Assembly (NCBI GenBank): GCA_942491735.1
Contig: CALOCN010000014.1
Location: 1,178,001-1,242,000, forward strand
Direction: 5' to 3'
DNA: 64,000 bases
Source: CALOCN01 sp942491735
Lineage (GTDB): Bacteria > Eisenbacteria > RBG-16-71-46 > JABDJR01
Shown here: positions 52,225 to 61,322 of the stretch, in pieces
Layout of the letters: the number at the start of each line of letters is the position of its first letter
Numbering within the stretch: position 1 is the first letter of the stretch
Made by a program: the position numbers and the translations under genes
Notes under the pieces: model-generated
What the model was told of the DNA's origin: nothing
Databases searched by the model: none
What the model saw: only the letters and a program-made list of their open reading frames with translations

Positions 52225-52431
52225 ATGGCCACCATCAAAGTGAACAGGAACGGACCGTATCTGATCCAGGGTGATGTACAGATGACCGACGCCGAGGGCA
52301 ACGTCATCGATGTCAGCGAACGCCCGGCCATTGCGCTTTGCCGTTGCGGCGCGTCGGCCAACAAACCGTTCTGTGACGGCACCCACAAGACGTGCGGATT
52401 CCAGGACGACGGGACGGCCAAGGGGGCCTAG
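52225..52431 (+). CDS. CDGSH iron-sulfur protein
   Basis: A 68-residue protein with the CDGSH zinc-finger-type cluster site: C39, C41, C50 and H54 in CRCGASANKPFCDGTH, the three-Cys-one-His ligands of a [2Fe-2S] cluster. Such small proteins are redox-active cluster carriers. It follows the patatin gene by 42 bases and has a ribosome-binding site (ACAGGAG) before ATG 52225. Confidence 0.92.
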   Translation: MATIKVNRNGPYLIQGDVQMTDAEGNVIDVSERPAIALCRCGASANKPFCDGTHKTCGFQDDGTAKGA

Positions 52432-52460
52432 TGCGACCTATCCAGACCGCTTCCGCAGGG

Positions 52461-55115
52461 TTACTTCAGGACCACCAGGCGCGTTGACCGTGATCCGGTC
52501 TCGCTGATCAAGCGAACGAAGTACACCCCGGCCGGGGCGAGGCGACCGGTCTCGGTGCGCCCGTCCCAGATGGTCTCGTGCGGTCCGGCGGGGAGGATCC
52601 GGTCAAGGACGCGTTGAACGACCCGCCCCTGTACGTCCAGAACGGCCACTCCCACCGGTGACGCTGCCGGGAGATCGAAACGGATCGCCGCACTGCCCCG
52701 CACCGGATTGGTCACGGCAAGGGACAGCCCGCCGGGCCCGGGAGGATCCACTGCTCCGGTGGATTCCCGGGGGAGACCGAGAAGGACGCACTGCGCCCCG
52801 GGCAGGAGGGTCATGTCGGGGGCCGTTCCCAGGTTCCCGAAGCCACCGCCAACCCCGGGCAACCACTGGTTGGATACGTTCCCGTCCGGTTCCAGGAAGA
52901 AGGCGGCGAGCTTGACCTGCCCGGGTCCGGTGGGGATCCCGAGGTCGGCAAAGGGGAGCACCATCTCGATGCCGGTGGTGGGAATGGGTGCCCGTTCCAC
53001 CGTGGTCTCCGTGATGCCGTCCGTATTGGAGTTGTCGATGGCAACCTGGATCCCGTTGGGGTTGTTGCCGCCGGTCAGGTCCCCGTTCCCGTCGTTGGCC
53101 GTTCCCTGCCCCACGTAGGTCTTGTCCACGCCGCCGCCGTCCAGCAGCTCGTAACGATCCACGTACAGGGTCCCGTTGAAGAGGTTGGCGAACAGCATGT
53201 GGTCCGGGCTGAAGCCGGGGTCGAGGGCGAGCCCGGTGAGCTGGTCCGGACCGTTGGGTGGGGTTGGGGCGTCGGTGAAGTCGAGAACGTTCTGTCCGCC
53301 CGCTTCGCTGTCGACGAGAAGGCAGAGCCCCACCGCGTTGGTGACCAGGTTTCCGGTGATCCCCACATGAAGATCCGTGCCCTCGGTGCGTACGAACAGT
53401 CGGTTCATCTCAACCTGGTTGTCCCCGAGGCCGGTCCCATTGTTCTGGGTTGCTGCCACCAGTCCGCTGAAGTCGGCCGGGATGTCGGCGCCGTCGATCG
53501 GGGAGAAGGCGGGTTGGTGGGTGATGTCGAGTTCCAGGACGTCGTAGGCGTAACCGCCCAGGGGTAGGGCGTAGGATGCCTTGCCGGCGTCGGTCAGGGC
53601 CGGCTTGGTGCCGCCGTCAAGGAGGCTGGTTGGTGTGGTGGTGCCGCCGGGAATCATGAAGTCCGTGAAATCCAGGATATTGCCGACCGCGCTCCCCGAC
53701 ACGTTGATGACCACCAGGACCTGTTGACCCGCATCCTCCCGCACGAACGCCCACACCGACCCGTCCCCGCTGGGGACGTGAGCGTAGTCCCCGTGGCGCA
53801 GGGCCACGTTCGCCTTGCGCAGGGCGATCAGCTCCCGGTAGGCCTCCAGAAGCGATCCCGGTACCCCCAGCTGCTCCTCGACGCTGCGCCCGTCGTTGTC
53901 CTGGGAGATGCGTCCCGTATAGGCGGGACCGTTGAGGATGAAGTAGTTGGACATGGGGGGACCGGCAACGGCGTTCCATTTGAAGGGCTCCCGCATGGGA
54001 ATGTCCGCGGCGTCTCCGGAATAGCCGGTGTTCTTGGTCCCCAGCATGCCGATTTCGTCCCCGTAGTAGATCACCGGTGGGAACGGCTGGGTGAGCAGCA
54101 CCGCCGCCGCCGCCTTCCCGCGATCGAACCCGGACCCGATGGCCGACCCCAACCGGTCCACGTCGTGGTCGCTGATGGTGGCCATGAAGGTCCCCACAAG
54201 CGCCGTGCTTTCCAGGGCGCCCAGGGTGTTGGCCATCTCGCCGATCAACGCGCCGGCATCGCCGGTGGCCAGGGCATAGCGGGCCGCGAACTCGAACGGC
54301 TTGGTGAAGGTGGCGTCCATGCCCTCGAACAGTTGTTGACCATGGATCCCCCAGTCCGCCTGTTCGCCGAAGATGATCACGTCCGGGTTCACTGCGCGCA
54401 GGGAATCCCGCCAGGGAGCCCAGAAGGTGTCGATGTGGTAGCCCCACCCGTCCGGCCCGTTGGGGTACGTCTGCCAGACATGATCCAGGCGGTAGCCATC
54501 CACCCCGTCGGTGAAGTTCCCGTCCATGTCGGGATCCAGCCACTTCTGCGCCCACTGGGTGACCAGGGATACCGGGCCGGGATCGCGCAGATCCCAGTGG
54601 ATGAATCCGACGGTGGCCCCGTTCCAGGTGGGGAAGGTGGAGCCCAGGTAGCTCGTGTTGCTTCCGTTCTCGAAAGCGAGCCAGTCGTCGTAGGAACTGG
54701 CCGGGTTGCCGAACGCGTCCTGGAACCAGGGGGAGTCGTGGCTGATGCCGTAGGCGACGAAGTCCAGGTACACCTTGATCCCCTTGGCGTGGGCCGCGGT
54801 GAGGAAGGCGGTGAACTGCGGCTCGGTTCCGAACCAGGCGTTGAGCTCGTCCCCGCGCCCGTGCTGGTAGCCGTGGTAGGCAGGGGATGGGTGGATGGGG
54901 TTCATCCAGATGGCGGTGACCCCGAGTGAGTCGGCCAGATAGTCGAGCGACGCCGTCATCCCGCCAAAGTCGCCGAACCGGTTGGGATCGAGATCCGAGT
55001 CCCGCCAGGCGATGGGCATGAAGTGGTAGAACACTTCGTCCGCGAGGTCCTGGGCCACGGCTCCACCGGGACGGGTGAGGATCAGCAGGAGGAGCAGGGC
55101 AGGGATGCGGAGCAT
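52461..55115 (-). CDS. Secreted GH13 alpha-amylase-family protein with FlgD-Ig tail
   Basis: An 884-residue secreted glycosidase. Signal peptide to about residue 22 (GGAVAQ). The GH13 barrel (about 25-430) has the catalytic residues D211 (DGYRLDHV), E251 (IFGEQADW) and D318 (ISDHDVDR), so it should hydrolyse alpha-glucan. A beta-rich region follows (about 540-790), and the last 80 residues are a FlgD-Ig or T9SS-type C-terminal module (NPVRGSAAIRFDLP, GRLAPAGVYFVRL), common in FCB-group secreted proteins. Start ATG 55115. Confidence 0.88.
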   Translation of the reverse strand: MLRIPALLLLLILTRPGGAVAQDLADEVFYHFMPIAWRDSDLDPNRFGDFGGMTASLDYLADSLGVTAIWMNPIHPSPAYHGYQHGRGDELNAWFGTEPQFTAFLTAAHAKGIKVYLDFVAYGISHDSPWFQDAFGNPASSYDDWLAFENGSNTSYLGSTFPTWNGATVGFIHWDLRDPGPVSLVTQWAQKWLDPDMDGNFTDGVDGYRLDHVWQTYPNGPDGWGYHIDTFWAPWRDSLRAVNPDVIIFGEQADWGIHGQQLFEGMDATFTKPFEFAARYALATGDAGALIGEMANTLGALESTALVGTFMATISDHDVDRLGSAIGSGFDRGKAAAAVLLTQPFPPVIYYGDEIGMLGTKNTGYSGDAADIPMREPFKWNAVAGPPMSNYFILNGPAYTGRISQDNDGRSVEEQLGVPGSLLEAYRELIALRKANVALRHGDYAHVPSGDGSVWAFVREDAGQQVLVVINVSGSAVGNILDFTDFMIPGGTTTPTSLLDGGTKPALTDAGKASYALPLGGYAYDVLELDITHQPAFSPIDGADIPADFSGLVAATQNNGTGLGDNQVEMNRLFVRTEGTDLHVGITGNLVTNAVGLCLLVDSEAGGQNVLDFTDAPTPPNGPDQLTGLALDPGFSPDHMLFANLFNGTLYVDRYELLDGGGVDKTYVGQGTANDGNGDLTGGNNPNGIQVAIDNSNTDGITETTVERAPIPTTGIEMVLPFADLGIPTGPGQVKLAAFFLEPDGNVSNQWLPGVGGGFGNLGTAPDMTLLPGAQCVLLGLPRESTGAVDPPGPGGLSLAVTNPVRGSAAIRFDLPAASPVGVAVLDVQGRVVQRVLDRILPAGPHETIWDGRTETGRLAPAGVYFVRLISETGSRSTRLVVLK

Positions 55116-55160
55116 GGTTCCTTGGGTGCGGGAGGAAGGTGCCTCGAGTCTAACAGCTGG

Positions 55161-57167
55161 CTACTTGGACGCCCGTTCCGATTTCGGCTCCTGCGTCTCC
55201 GGGGACTTGCCGTTGCCCGGTGCCGAGTGGCTCTCGGGAGGGGAGTCGTGATCCTCTTCCGACTCGCCGACATGTTCCAGGGGGGACTCCAGATACGTGT
55301 ATCCGTCGAGTCCTTCCATGTAGTCCGCGATGAAGGTGTTGGCTTCCTGCCGGGTGAGTCCCTTCGCGCGCGCCACCTTCCGGCGGAAGGTGGCGACGAG
55401 ATCCGACGTATGGAACTGCACGTACTCGAGCACTTCCGTGGTCGTATCCCCCTCCACCAGGTCGGTGATCTCGTAGCCGCCGTTGCGCAGCCGGATGTGG
55501 ACCGCGTTGGTATCCCCGAAGAGATTGTGCAGGTCGCCGAGGATCTCCTGGTAGGCGCCGGTCAGGAACACGCCCAGGAGGTACGGCTCGCCCGGAAGCA
55601 GCCGATGCAACTCGAGGGTGGTCTTGCTGCGGCGCCCGCCGACAAAGCGTTCGATCTTCCCGTCCGAATCGCAGGTGATGTCCTGGAGGGTCCCGGCCCG
55701 GGTGGGTTTCTCGTCCAGGCGGTGGATGGGCATGATGGGAAACAAATGGGATATGGCCCAGCTGTCCGGCAGTGACTGGAAGATGGAGAAGTTGAGGAAG
55801 TAGTTGTCGGTCAGGGTGCGGTGGATCTCGGCCAGGATGTCATCGTGGGCCTGGTGATCCGCGAGATGCTCGATCTCGGTGAGAATCCGATTGTAGAGGT
55901 GATCGGCCCGGGCGAGGTCGTGGAGACCGAACACGCCCGAGTTGAACAGCTCCTGGGACCGTTCCTTGGCGAAGAGCGCGTCGTGGTACACCTCGCGCAG
56001 TGACCCCTCGTTCACTTCCTGCAGGCTCTCCCAGAGCGACACCAGGACGTTGTGGTCGTTCTCCGGGTCCACCGCCACGTGCCGGGCCGGCGGGCGCTCC
56101 ACGTCGATGACGTTGACCAGGAGCATGGCGTGGTGCGCGGTGAGTGCCCGTCCCGACTCGGTGATGATGTGGGGAGCGGGGAGATCGTTCTCTTCGCACA
56201 CTTCCTGGAGGGTCCAAACGATGTCGTTGGCGTACTCCTGCATGGAGTAGTTGGTGCTGGACGCACGGTTGGAACGGGACCCGTCGTAGTCGACACCGAG
56301 ACCGCCGCCCACGTTGATGTGGGTGACGTCGACCCCCAGCTTGTGCAGCTCCGTGTAGTACCGACCCACCTCGGCCAGACCGGCCTTGATGGATCGGATG
56401 TTGGGGATCTGGGACCCCAGGTGGAAGTGGATCAGCTTGACCGTGTCCAGGGCATCGGCAGCGCGCAGTTTGCGCAGGGCCTGCACGAGCTGCGCGGCGT
56501 TGAGACCGAACTTGCTCTTCTCGCCGCCGGATTCGGCCCACTTGCCGGACCCCGGGGTGGCCAGCTTGATACGAACCCCCGCCGTGGGCGTGATGTCCAT
56601 TTCCCGGGCCACGGAAAGGAGGGTGTCCACCTCCTGCAGCATCTCGATGACGATGAACACCTGATGCCCCAGCCGTTGCGCCATGAGGGCGAGGCGCATG
56701 TATTCCTCGTCCTTGTAGCCGTTGCAGACGATGGTATGGGACGTATCCTCGGTGAGGGCGAGGACCGCCTGGAGTTCCGGTTTGGAGCCGGCCTCGAGTC
56801 CCATCCCGTGCGGTCGTCCGAACTCCAGGATCTCCTCGATGATGTGCCGCTGCTGGTTGACCTTGATCGGATAGACCGGGGTGTAGGCCCCCCCGAAACT
56901 CGTCTTGGCGATGGCCGATTCGAAGGCGTGGGTCAGATCCTCGATGCGGGAACGGAGGATATCGGAGAACCGAACCAGGAGGGGGAGGCTGACGCCCTGG
57001 GCGTGGAGGTCCGTGGCCAGATCGAACAGGTCCAGGCTCCGGTCGGGATCGCGGTCCGGGTGGACGGTGAGGTGGCCCGCATCGTCGATGCCGAAGTATC
57101 CCAGACCCCACCCGGGCACGTTGTAGAGCTGGGCGGAGTTCTTGACGGTCCAGGGGCGCGAAGGCAT
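55161..57167 (-). CDS. speA: Biosynthetic arginine decarboxylase
   Basis: A 668-residue PLP-dependent decarboxylase making agmatine from arginine, first step of polyamine synthesis. PLP Lys in VYPIKVNQQRHI; EAGSKPELQAVL, FHLGSQIPNI and GGGLGVDYDGS match SpeA. Arg/Lys-type FLTGAYQEILGDLHNLFGD lies at the C-terminus, followed by an acidic Ser/Pro-rich tail of about 35 residues. ATG 57167 follows AGGAGAT; a -10-like TATACT lies at 57211-57216. No other polyamine gene is nearby. Confidence 0.93.
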   Translation of the reverse strand: MPSRPWTVKNSAQLYNVPGWGLGYFGIDDAGHLTVHPDRDPDRSLDLFDLATDLHAQGVSLPLLVRFSDILRSRIEDLTHAFESAIAKTSFGGAYTPVYPIKVNQQRHIIEEILEFGRPHGMGLEAGSKPELQAVLALTEDTSHTIVCNGYKDEEYMRLALMAQRLGHQVFIVIEMLQEVDTLLSVAREMDITPTAGVRIKLATPGSGKWAESGGEKSKFGLNAAQLVQALRKLRAADALDTVKLIHFHLGSQIPNIRSIKAGLAEVGRYYTELHKLGVDVTHINVGGGLGVDYDGSRSNRASSTNYSMQEYANDIVWTLQEVCEENDLPAPHIITESGRALTAHHAMLLVNVIDVERPPARHVAVDPENDHNVLVSLWESLQEVNEGSLREVYHDALFAKERSQELFNSGVFGLHDLARADHLYNRILTEIEHLADHQAHDDILAEIHRTLTDNYFLNFSIFQSLPDSWAISHLFPIMPIHRLDEKPTRAGTLQDITCDSDGKIERFVGGRRSKTTLELHRLLPGEPYLLGVFLTGAYQEILGDLHNLFGDTNAVHIRLRNGGYEITDLVEGDTTTEVLEYVQFHTSDLVATFRRKVARAKGLTRQEANTFIADYMEGLDGYTYLESPLEHVGESEEDHDSPPESHSAPGNGKSPETQEPKSERASK

Positions 57168-57364
57168 GGGAGTGATCTCCTGGGGGAACGAATACGAAAC
57201 AGGGCATGGGAGTATAGCGCGGGGGGCGGCGGGAATCCCGGCAAAAGCCATCCTAACCAATTGGCCCCGTTAACTTCAAATCGTTACGCTGTAATAGGTT
57301 GGATGATGCGCCGGGCTGCCCCGCGGGAGAGGATCGCCCGGGTAGGTGTCGCGAGCGGCCCGAA

Positions 57365-57766
57365 TCAGGCTTCGTGGGTGCTGGGATCGTCACTCCGGGA
57401 AGTCCCCGGGTCCAGGTCCTCGCGCACCAGGGCCAACACCGCGCCGTTGGGAACGATGAGGTACTTGTTCTCCTCGAACGTGATCTCGACCGAGGCCTTG
57501 CGCATGAAGATGGCGTAGTCCCCTTCGGTGGCCTGGGGCGGGATGTAGCGGGGGCGTCGCCGCTCCTTGCGCTTCCAGGGCTCCTCTTCGGCGTCGAACG
57601 GATCGGGATAGGCCAGCCCCGGGCCGACCTGGATCACCCAGCCGCCCGTCACCGCCTCCGTGTCCGCCACGGAAGGGGGCAGGTAGAGACCGCTGCGGGT
57701 CTTTCCCTTGATCTCGGGACGCACCATGAGGTGGTCCCCGACGACGAGAATGCGCTTCTTGAACAT
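57365..57766 (-). CDS. GroES/Cpn10-like protein with charged insertion
   Basis: A 133-residue protein of GroES fold, without a groEL neighbour. VVGDHLMVRPEIKGKTRSG and GLYLPPSVADT resemble the N-terminus and mobile loop that binds GroEL; GDYAIFMRKASVEITFEENKY and ALVRED match the C-terminal half. An insertion of about 25 residues rich in Glu, Lys and Arg (EEEPWKRKERRRPR) lies between the two halves where GroES has its short roof hairpin. It may be a variant co-chaperonin or a repurposed fold. Twelve bases separate it from the Na/Pi gene. Confidence 0.75.
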   Translation of the reverse strand: MFKKRILVVGDHLMVRPEIKGKTRSGLYLPPSVADTEAVTGGWVIQVGPGLAYPDPFDAEEEPWKRKERRRPRYIPPQATEGDYAIFMRKASVEITFEENKYLIVPNGAVLALVREDLDPGTSRSDDPSTHEA

Positions 57767-57778
57767 GGGCGGATTGTC

Positions 57779-59572
57779 TCACGAATGGGGAGGCGGGGGG
57801 GAAGCCGGACTCCCGCTGATCTTGTTGATCTCGGCATCCCGCTCCGGAGCCTCCTGCTTGTTGCTCATCAGGTACAGCGCCTGCATCACGTTCAGCGCGT
57901 AGTTTCCGATCTTCTCGCAATGGTTGTTGATTTCCATGGCGAGGATCTCCGCTTCGATGTTCGACCCACCCTCGGCCATCCGCTTCATGGCCTTCCGGTT
58001 GAGCTGCTTGCGGAGCTTGTTGATCTCGTCCTCGAGCGCGAGGACCCCCTGGAACGTGTCCGGGGTAATCTCCCGGAACATCTTCTCCGTATACACGTCG
58101 ATGAAACGACCGGTGACCGTGGCGATGCGGCGCACCCCCTCGGTCGCCTCGAGGACGAAGGTATGTTCCTTGCGGTACTTGCGCCGGACGAACTTGACCA
58201 GACGGAAGATGGTATCGGTGATGGACTCCAGCTCCGCGACGGTGCGTAGCATCTGCGCCACTTCCATGGCGTTCTGCTGTCCGATCTCGTCGGCGGAGCA
58301 GCGAACGAGGTACTCGGTGATGTCCTCGGTCATCTCGTCCGCCTTGTCCTCCATCTCGCGCAGGCGCTGGACGTCCTCGGACAGGTCCTTGTCCGGGTTC
58401 TCGAACACCTCCACGAAGCCCGCGAACATCTCACGGGTCAGGTTGGCCAGTTCCATGGTCGCCTTCTCCGCCTCCGGGAGGTTGAGCTCCCCGGTGGCGA
58501 CCAGGTTCTGGGTGATGTAGGTCAGGCGGTGTCCTTCCTGGCCTTCATCCCCGGGGTCCTTGACCCATCGGGTGACCACCCGGGCAATGAGTGGGACCAG
58601 GGGGATCAGGATGAGGATGTTCACGAAGTTGAACAGGGTGTGGTAGATGGCGAGGCTGAACCCGATGTCGCTGGCGTGGTTGGCGGTCCGCAGGGAATCG
58701 GGAAGGTGGGCACCGATCCACAACACCCCCTGGGCGAAGAGGGGGAACGCGGCCAGCATCCAGAGTACGCCGAGGATGTTGAACATGAAGTGCGCCCGCG
58801 CCGCGCGTTTGGCGTTCACGTTGGCGCCCAGGGCGGCGAGCCACGCGGTCAAGGTCGTGCCGATGTTCTCGCCCAGGACCACGAAGGCGGACTCCTCGAA
58901 CCCGATCCAGCCGTTGATGGCCAGGGTCACCGTGATGGCCATGGCGGCGGAGGAGGACTGCACGACCAGGGTCAGAATGACCCCCAGGCCCAGGAAGGCG
59001 AGGTAGCTGAGATAGCCGTGTCCGGTCAGGCTCTTGATGGCCCCCAGGTAGCGCTCGGCCTGTTCCCGCACCCCGGCATCCTCGCTGGCCAGCATCCCCT
59101 TGACGTCCGGCACCGCTTCCTTGAGAAGCCCCAGGCCGAAGAAGAGAAGGCCGAAGCCGATCATCGCCTCCCCGAGGCTCTTGACCCGGTTCTTGCCGAC
59201 GAAGTAGAGGGGGAGGCCCAGGCCGATGATGGGAATGGCAATCTTGGCCAGGCTGAACTTGCCGACCGCAGCAATGATCCACGCCGTGATCGTGGTACCC
59301 AGGTTGGCGCCCATGACCACGCCGATGGCCTCGATGAGGGTGAGCAGGCCGGCGTTGACGAACGACACCACGATGACCGTGGTGGCCGAGGAGGACTGGA
59401 GCAGACAGGTGACGAAGAACCCGGTCAGCATTCCCGAGAAGCGGTTCCCGGTCATGGTGGCCATGACGAACCGCATGCGCTGTCCGGCGATCTTCTGGAC
59501 GCCCTCGCTCAGCACCTTCATGCCGTAGAGGAAAACGCCCAGGCTGCCCAGGATGTTCAGGGCAAGCAACAT
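57779..59572 (-). CDS. Na/phosphate cotransporter with PhoU-like C-terminus
   Basis: A 597-residue membrane protein of the NptA/YjbB family. The N-terminal half has the inverted repeats LLQSSSATTVIVVSF and VVQSSSAAMAITVTL, the QSSS motifs of Na/Pi symporters, plus MGANLGTTITAW and LGENIGTTLTAW. The C-terminal 230 residues are PhoU-like helices (ATMELANLTREMFAGF, MEINNHCEKIGNYALNV) that probably regulate transport. Imports or releases phosphate. It is 6-8 bases from pntB. Confidence 0.9.
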   Translation of the reverse strand: MLLALNILGSLGVFLYGMKVLSEGVQKIAGQRMRFVMATMTGNRFSGMLTGFFVTCLLQSSSATTVIVVSFVNAGLLTLIEAIGVVMGANLGTTITAWIIAAVGKFSLAKIAIPIIGLGLPLYFVGKNRVKSLGEAMIGFGLLFFGLGLLKEAVPDVKGMLASEDAGVREQAERYLGAIKSLTGHGYLSYLAFLGLGVILTLVVQSSSAAMAITVTLAINGWIGFEESAFVVLGENIGTTLTAWLAALGANVNAKRAARAHFMFNILGVLWMLAAFPLFAQGVLWIGAHLPDSLRTANHASDIGFSLAIYHTLFNFVNILILIPLVPLIARVVTRWVKDPGDEGQEGHRLTYITQNLVATGELNLPEAEKATMELANLTREMFAGFVEVFENPDKDLSEDVQRLREMEDKADEMTEDITEYLVRCSADEIGQQNAMEVAQMLRTVAELESITDTIFRLVKFVRRKYRKEHTFVLEATEGVRRIATVTGRFIDVYTEKMFREITPDTFQGVLALEDEINKLRKQLNRKAMKRMAEGGSNIEAEILAMEINNHCEKIGNYALNVMQALYLMSNKQEAPERDAEINKISGSPASPPPPHS

Positions 59573-59579
59573 GGACGGG

Positions 59580-61007
59580 CTACTTCTTCAGCTCGACAAG
59601 CTCGTCCTTCATTCCGGTGAGGACGCCCTTGGCATCCCCGAACAGCATCATGGTCCGGTCCAGCTCGAAGAGGGGATTCTTGATCCCGGCGAATCCCGGC
59701 GAGAGGCTGCGCTTGATGACCATGACCGACCGTGCCTCGTGGGCGTTGAGGATCGGCATGCCGGCGATGGGGCTCTGGGGATCGTCGATCGCGGCCGGGT
59801 TGACCACGTCGTTGGCTCCCACGATGAGCGCCACATCGCAGTTCTTGAACTCCGGGTTGATGGCGTCCATCTCGACCAGCTTCTCGTAGGGGACCGAGGC
59901 CTCGGCCAGCAGCACGTTCATGTGACCCGGCATCCGTCCGGCCACGGGGTGGATGGCGTACAGGACCTCGGTCCCGTTCTTCTCCAGCTCGTCCCCGAGT
60001 TCCTTGCAGATGTGCTGGGCCTGGGCCACCGCGAGCCCGTAGCCCGGGATGATGATGACCTTCTCGGCGTTCTCCATGATCATGGCCGCTTCCTCGGGAT
60101 CGGCCGAGGTGACGTTGACGTACTCGGACTTGTCTCCGGGGCCGCTGGCCACCGCTCCGAACCCTCCGAACAGCACGTTGGCCAGGGAACGGTTCATCGC
60201 CTTGCACATGATGTTGGTCAGGATGAGACCGGAAGCTCCGACCAGGGAGCCGCTGATGATGAGCAGGCTGTTCTGCAGGACGAACCCGGTGGCGCAGGCA
60301 GCGAGACCCGAGTAGCTGTTGAGGAGCGAGATCACCACCGGCATGTCCGCCCCGCCGATGGGAATGACGAGGAGGACGCCCATGACGAGGGCGAACACGG
60401 TGAGGACGATGGCCGCCATGGCGGCCGGACTGGCCCCGGCGGCCACGAACCCGGACCACACCGCCACCGCGATCATGGCCAGGGCCAGCACCAGGTTGAT
60501 GAAGTTCTGTCCCTTGAACAGGATGGGGGCGCTGGTCATGACGCCCTGCAGCTTGGCGAAGGCGATGTAGCTGCCGGAGATGGTGATGGATCCGATGAGG
60601 ATCGAGAAGATCAGGGAGATCGAGGTGTCGGCGCCCAGCGCGCCGGCCAGGGTTGCCGTACCGATGCCGGCGGAGTGTTCGTAGACATAGGAGAGGGCGA
60701 CCAGGACCGAGGCCCCGCCTCCCACGCCGTTGAAGATGGCGACCAGCTCCGGCATGGAGGTCATCTGGACCCGTCGCGCGGCGATCCCGCCGATGAGGCC
60801 GCCGATGACGAGACCAACGACCATCCAGAGCGGATCGAGGAGGTCGAAGGCGACGATGGTGCCCACGATGGCCAGCAGCATACCGAGCGAGGCCAGCATG
60901 TTGCCGCGCCGCGCGGTGCGGACCTTGGTCAGTCCCTTGAGCCCCCAGATGAAGAGGATCGCGGAGATGATGTAGACGAAATGGACGAGGATCTCTTTTC
61001 CGTACAT
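59580..61007 (-). CDS. pntB: NAD(P) transhydrogenase subunit beta
   Basis: A 475-residue subunit of the proton-translocating transhydrogenase. The N-terminal two-thirds carry the membrane helices, and the C-terminal domain III binds NADP(H): IIPGYGLAVAQAQHICKE, HPVAGRMPGHMNVLLAEA and VGANDVVNPAA. Makes NADPH from NADH using the proton gradient. Operon order pntAA-pntAB-pntB on the minus strand. Confidence 0.96.
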   Translation of the reverse strand: MYGKEILVHFVYIISAILFIWGLKGLTKVRTARRGNMLASLGMLLAIVGTIVAFDLLDPLWMVVGLVIGGLIGGIAARRVQMTSMPELVAIFNGVGGGASVLVALSYVYEHSAGIGTATLAGALGADTSISLIFSILIGSITISGSYIAFAKLQGVMTSAPILFKGQNFINLVLALAMIAVAVWSGFVAAGASPAAMAAIVLTVFALVMGVLLVIPIGGADMPVVISLLNSYSGLAACATGFVLQNSLLIISGSLVGASGLILTNIMCKAMNRSLANVLFGGFGAVASGPGDKSEYVNVTSADPEEAAMIMENAEKVIIIPGYGLAVAQAQHICKELGDELEKNGTEVLYAIHPVAGRMPGHMNVLLAEASVPYEKLVEMDAINPEFKNCDVALIVGANDVVNPAAIDDPQSPIAGMPILNAHEARSVMVIKRSLSPGFAGIKNPLFELDRTMMLFGDAKGVLTGMKDELVELKK

Positions 61008-61010
61008 CGT

Positions 61011-61322
61011 CTACTTCCTCTTGAACATGTGGAGCATGCGATCCGTGACCAGGAATCCCCCGACCACGTTGACGGTGGCGAAGACCAGCGCCAGGAACCC
61101 GAGGATCTTGGCCGCGCCCAGGTCACCGCGCTGCAGCTGCAGGATGGCCCCCACGATGGTGATTCCGGAAATCGCGTTTGCTCCGGACATGAGCGGGGTG
61201 TGCAGGGTAGGGGGCACCTTGGTGATGATCTCGAACCCGATGAAGATGGCGAGCACGAACACGTAGACGCTCAGGAGCCACGGCGTGTTTCTCAGTGCTT
61301 CCCACAGTGGATTGACGTCCAT
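61011..61322 (-). CDS. pntAB: NAD(P) transhydrogenase alpha, membrane part
   Basis: A 103-residue small membrane subunit (PntAB or PntA2) with three helices (YVFVLAIFIGFEIITKVP, GANAISGITIVGAILQL, FLALVFATVNVVGGFLV) carrying TPLMSGANAISG. Split alpha subunits of this type occur in many bacteria instead of the fused E. coli PntA. Three bases from pntB; it overlaps pntAA by one base. Confidence 0.95.
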   Translation of the reverse strand: MDVNPLWEALRNTPWLLSVYVFVLAIFIGFEIITKVPPTLHTPLMSGANAISGITIVGAILQLQRGDLGAAKILGFLALVFATVNVVGGFLVTDRMLHMFKRK

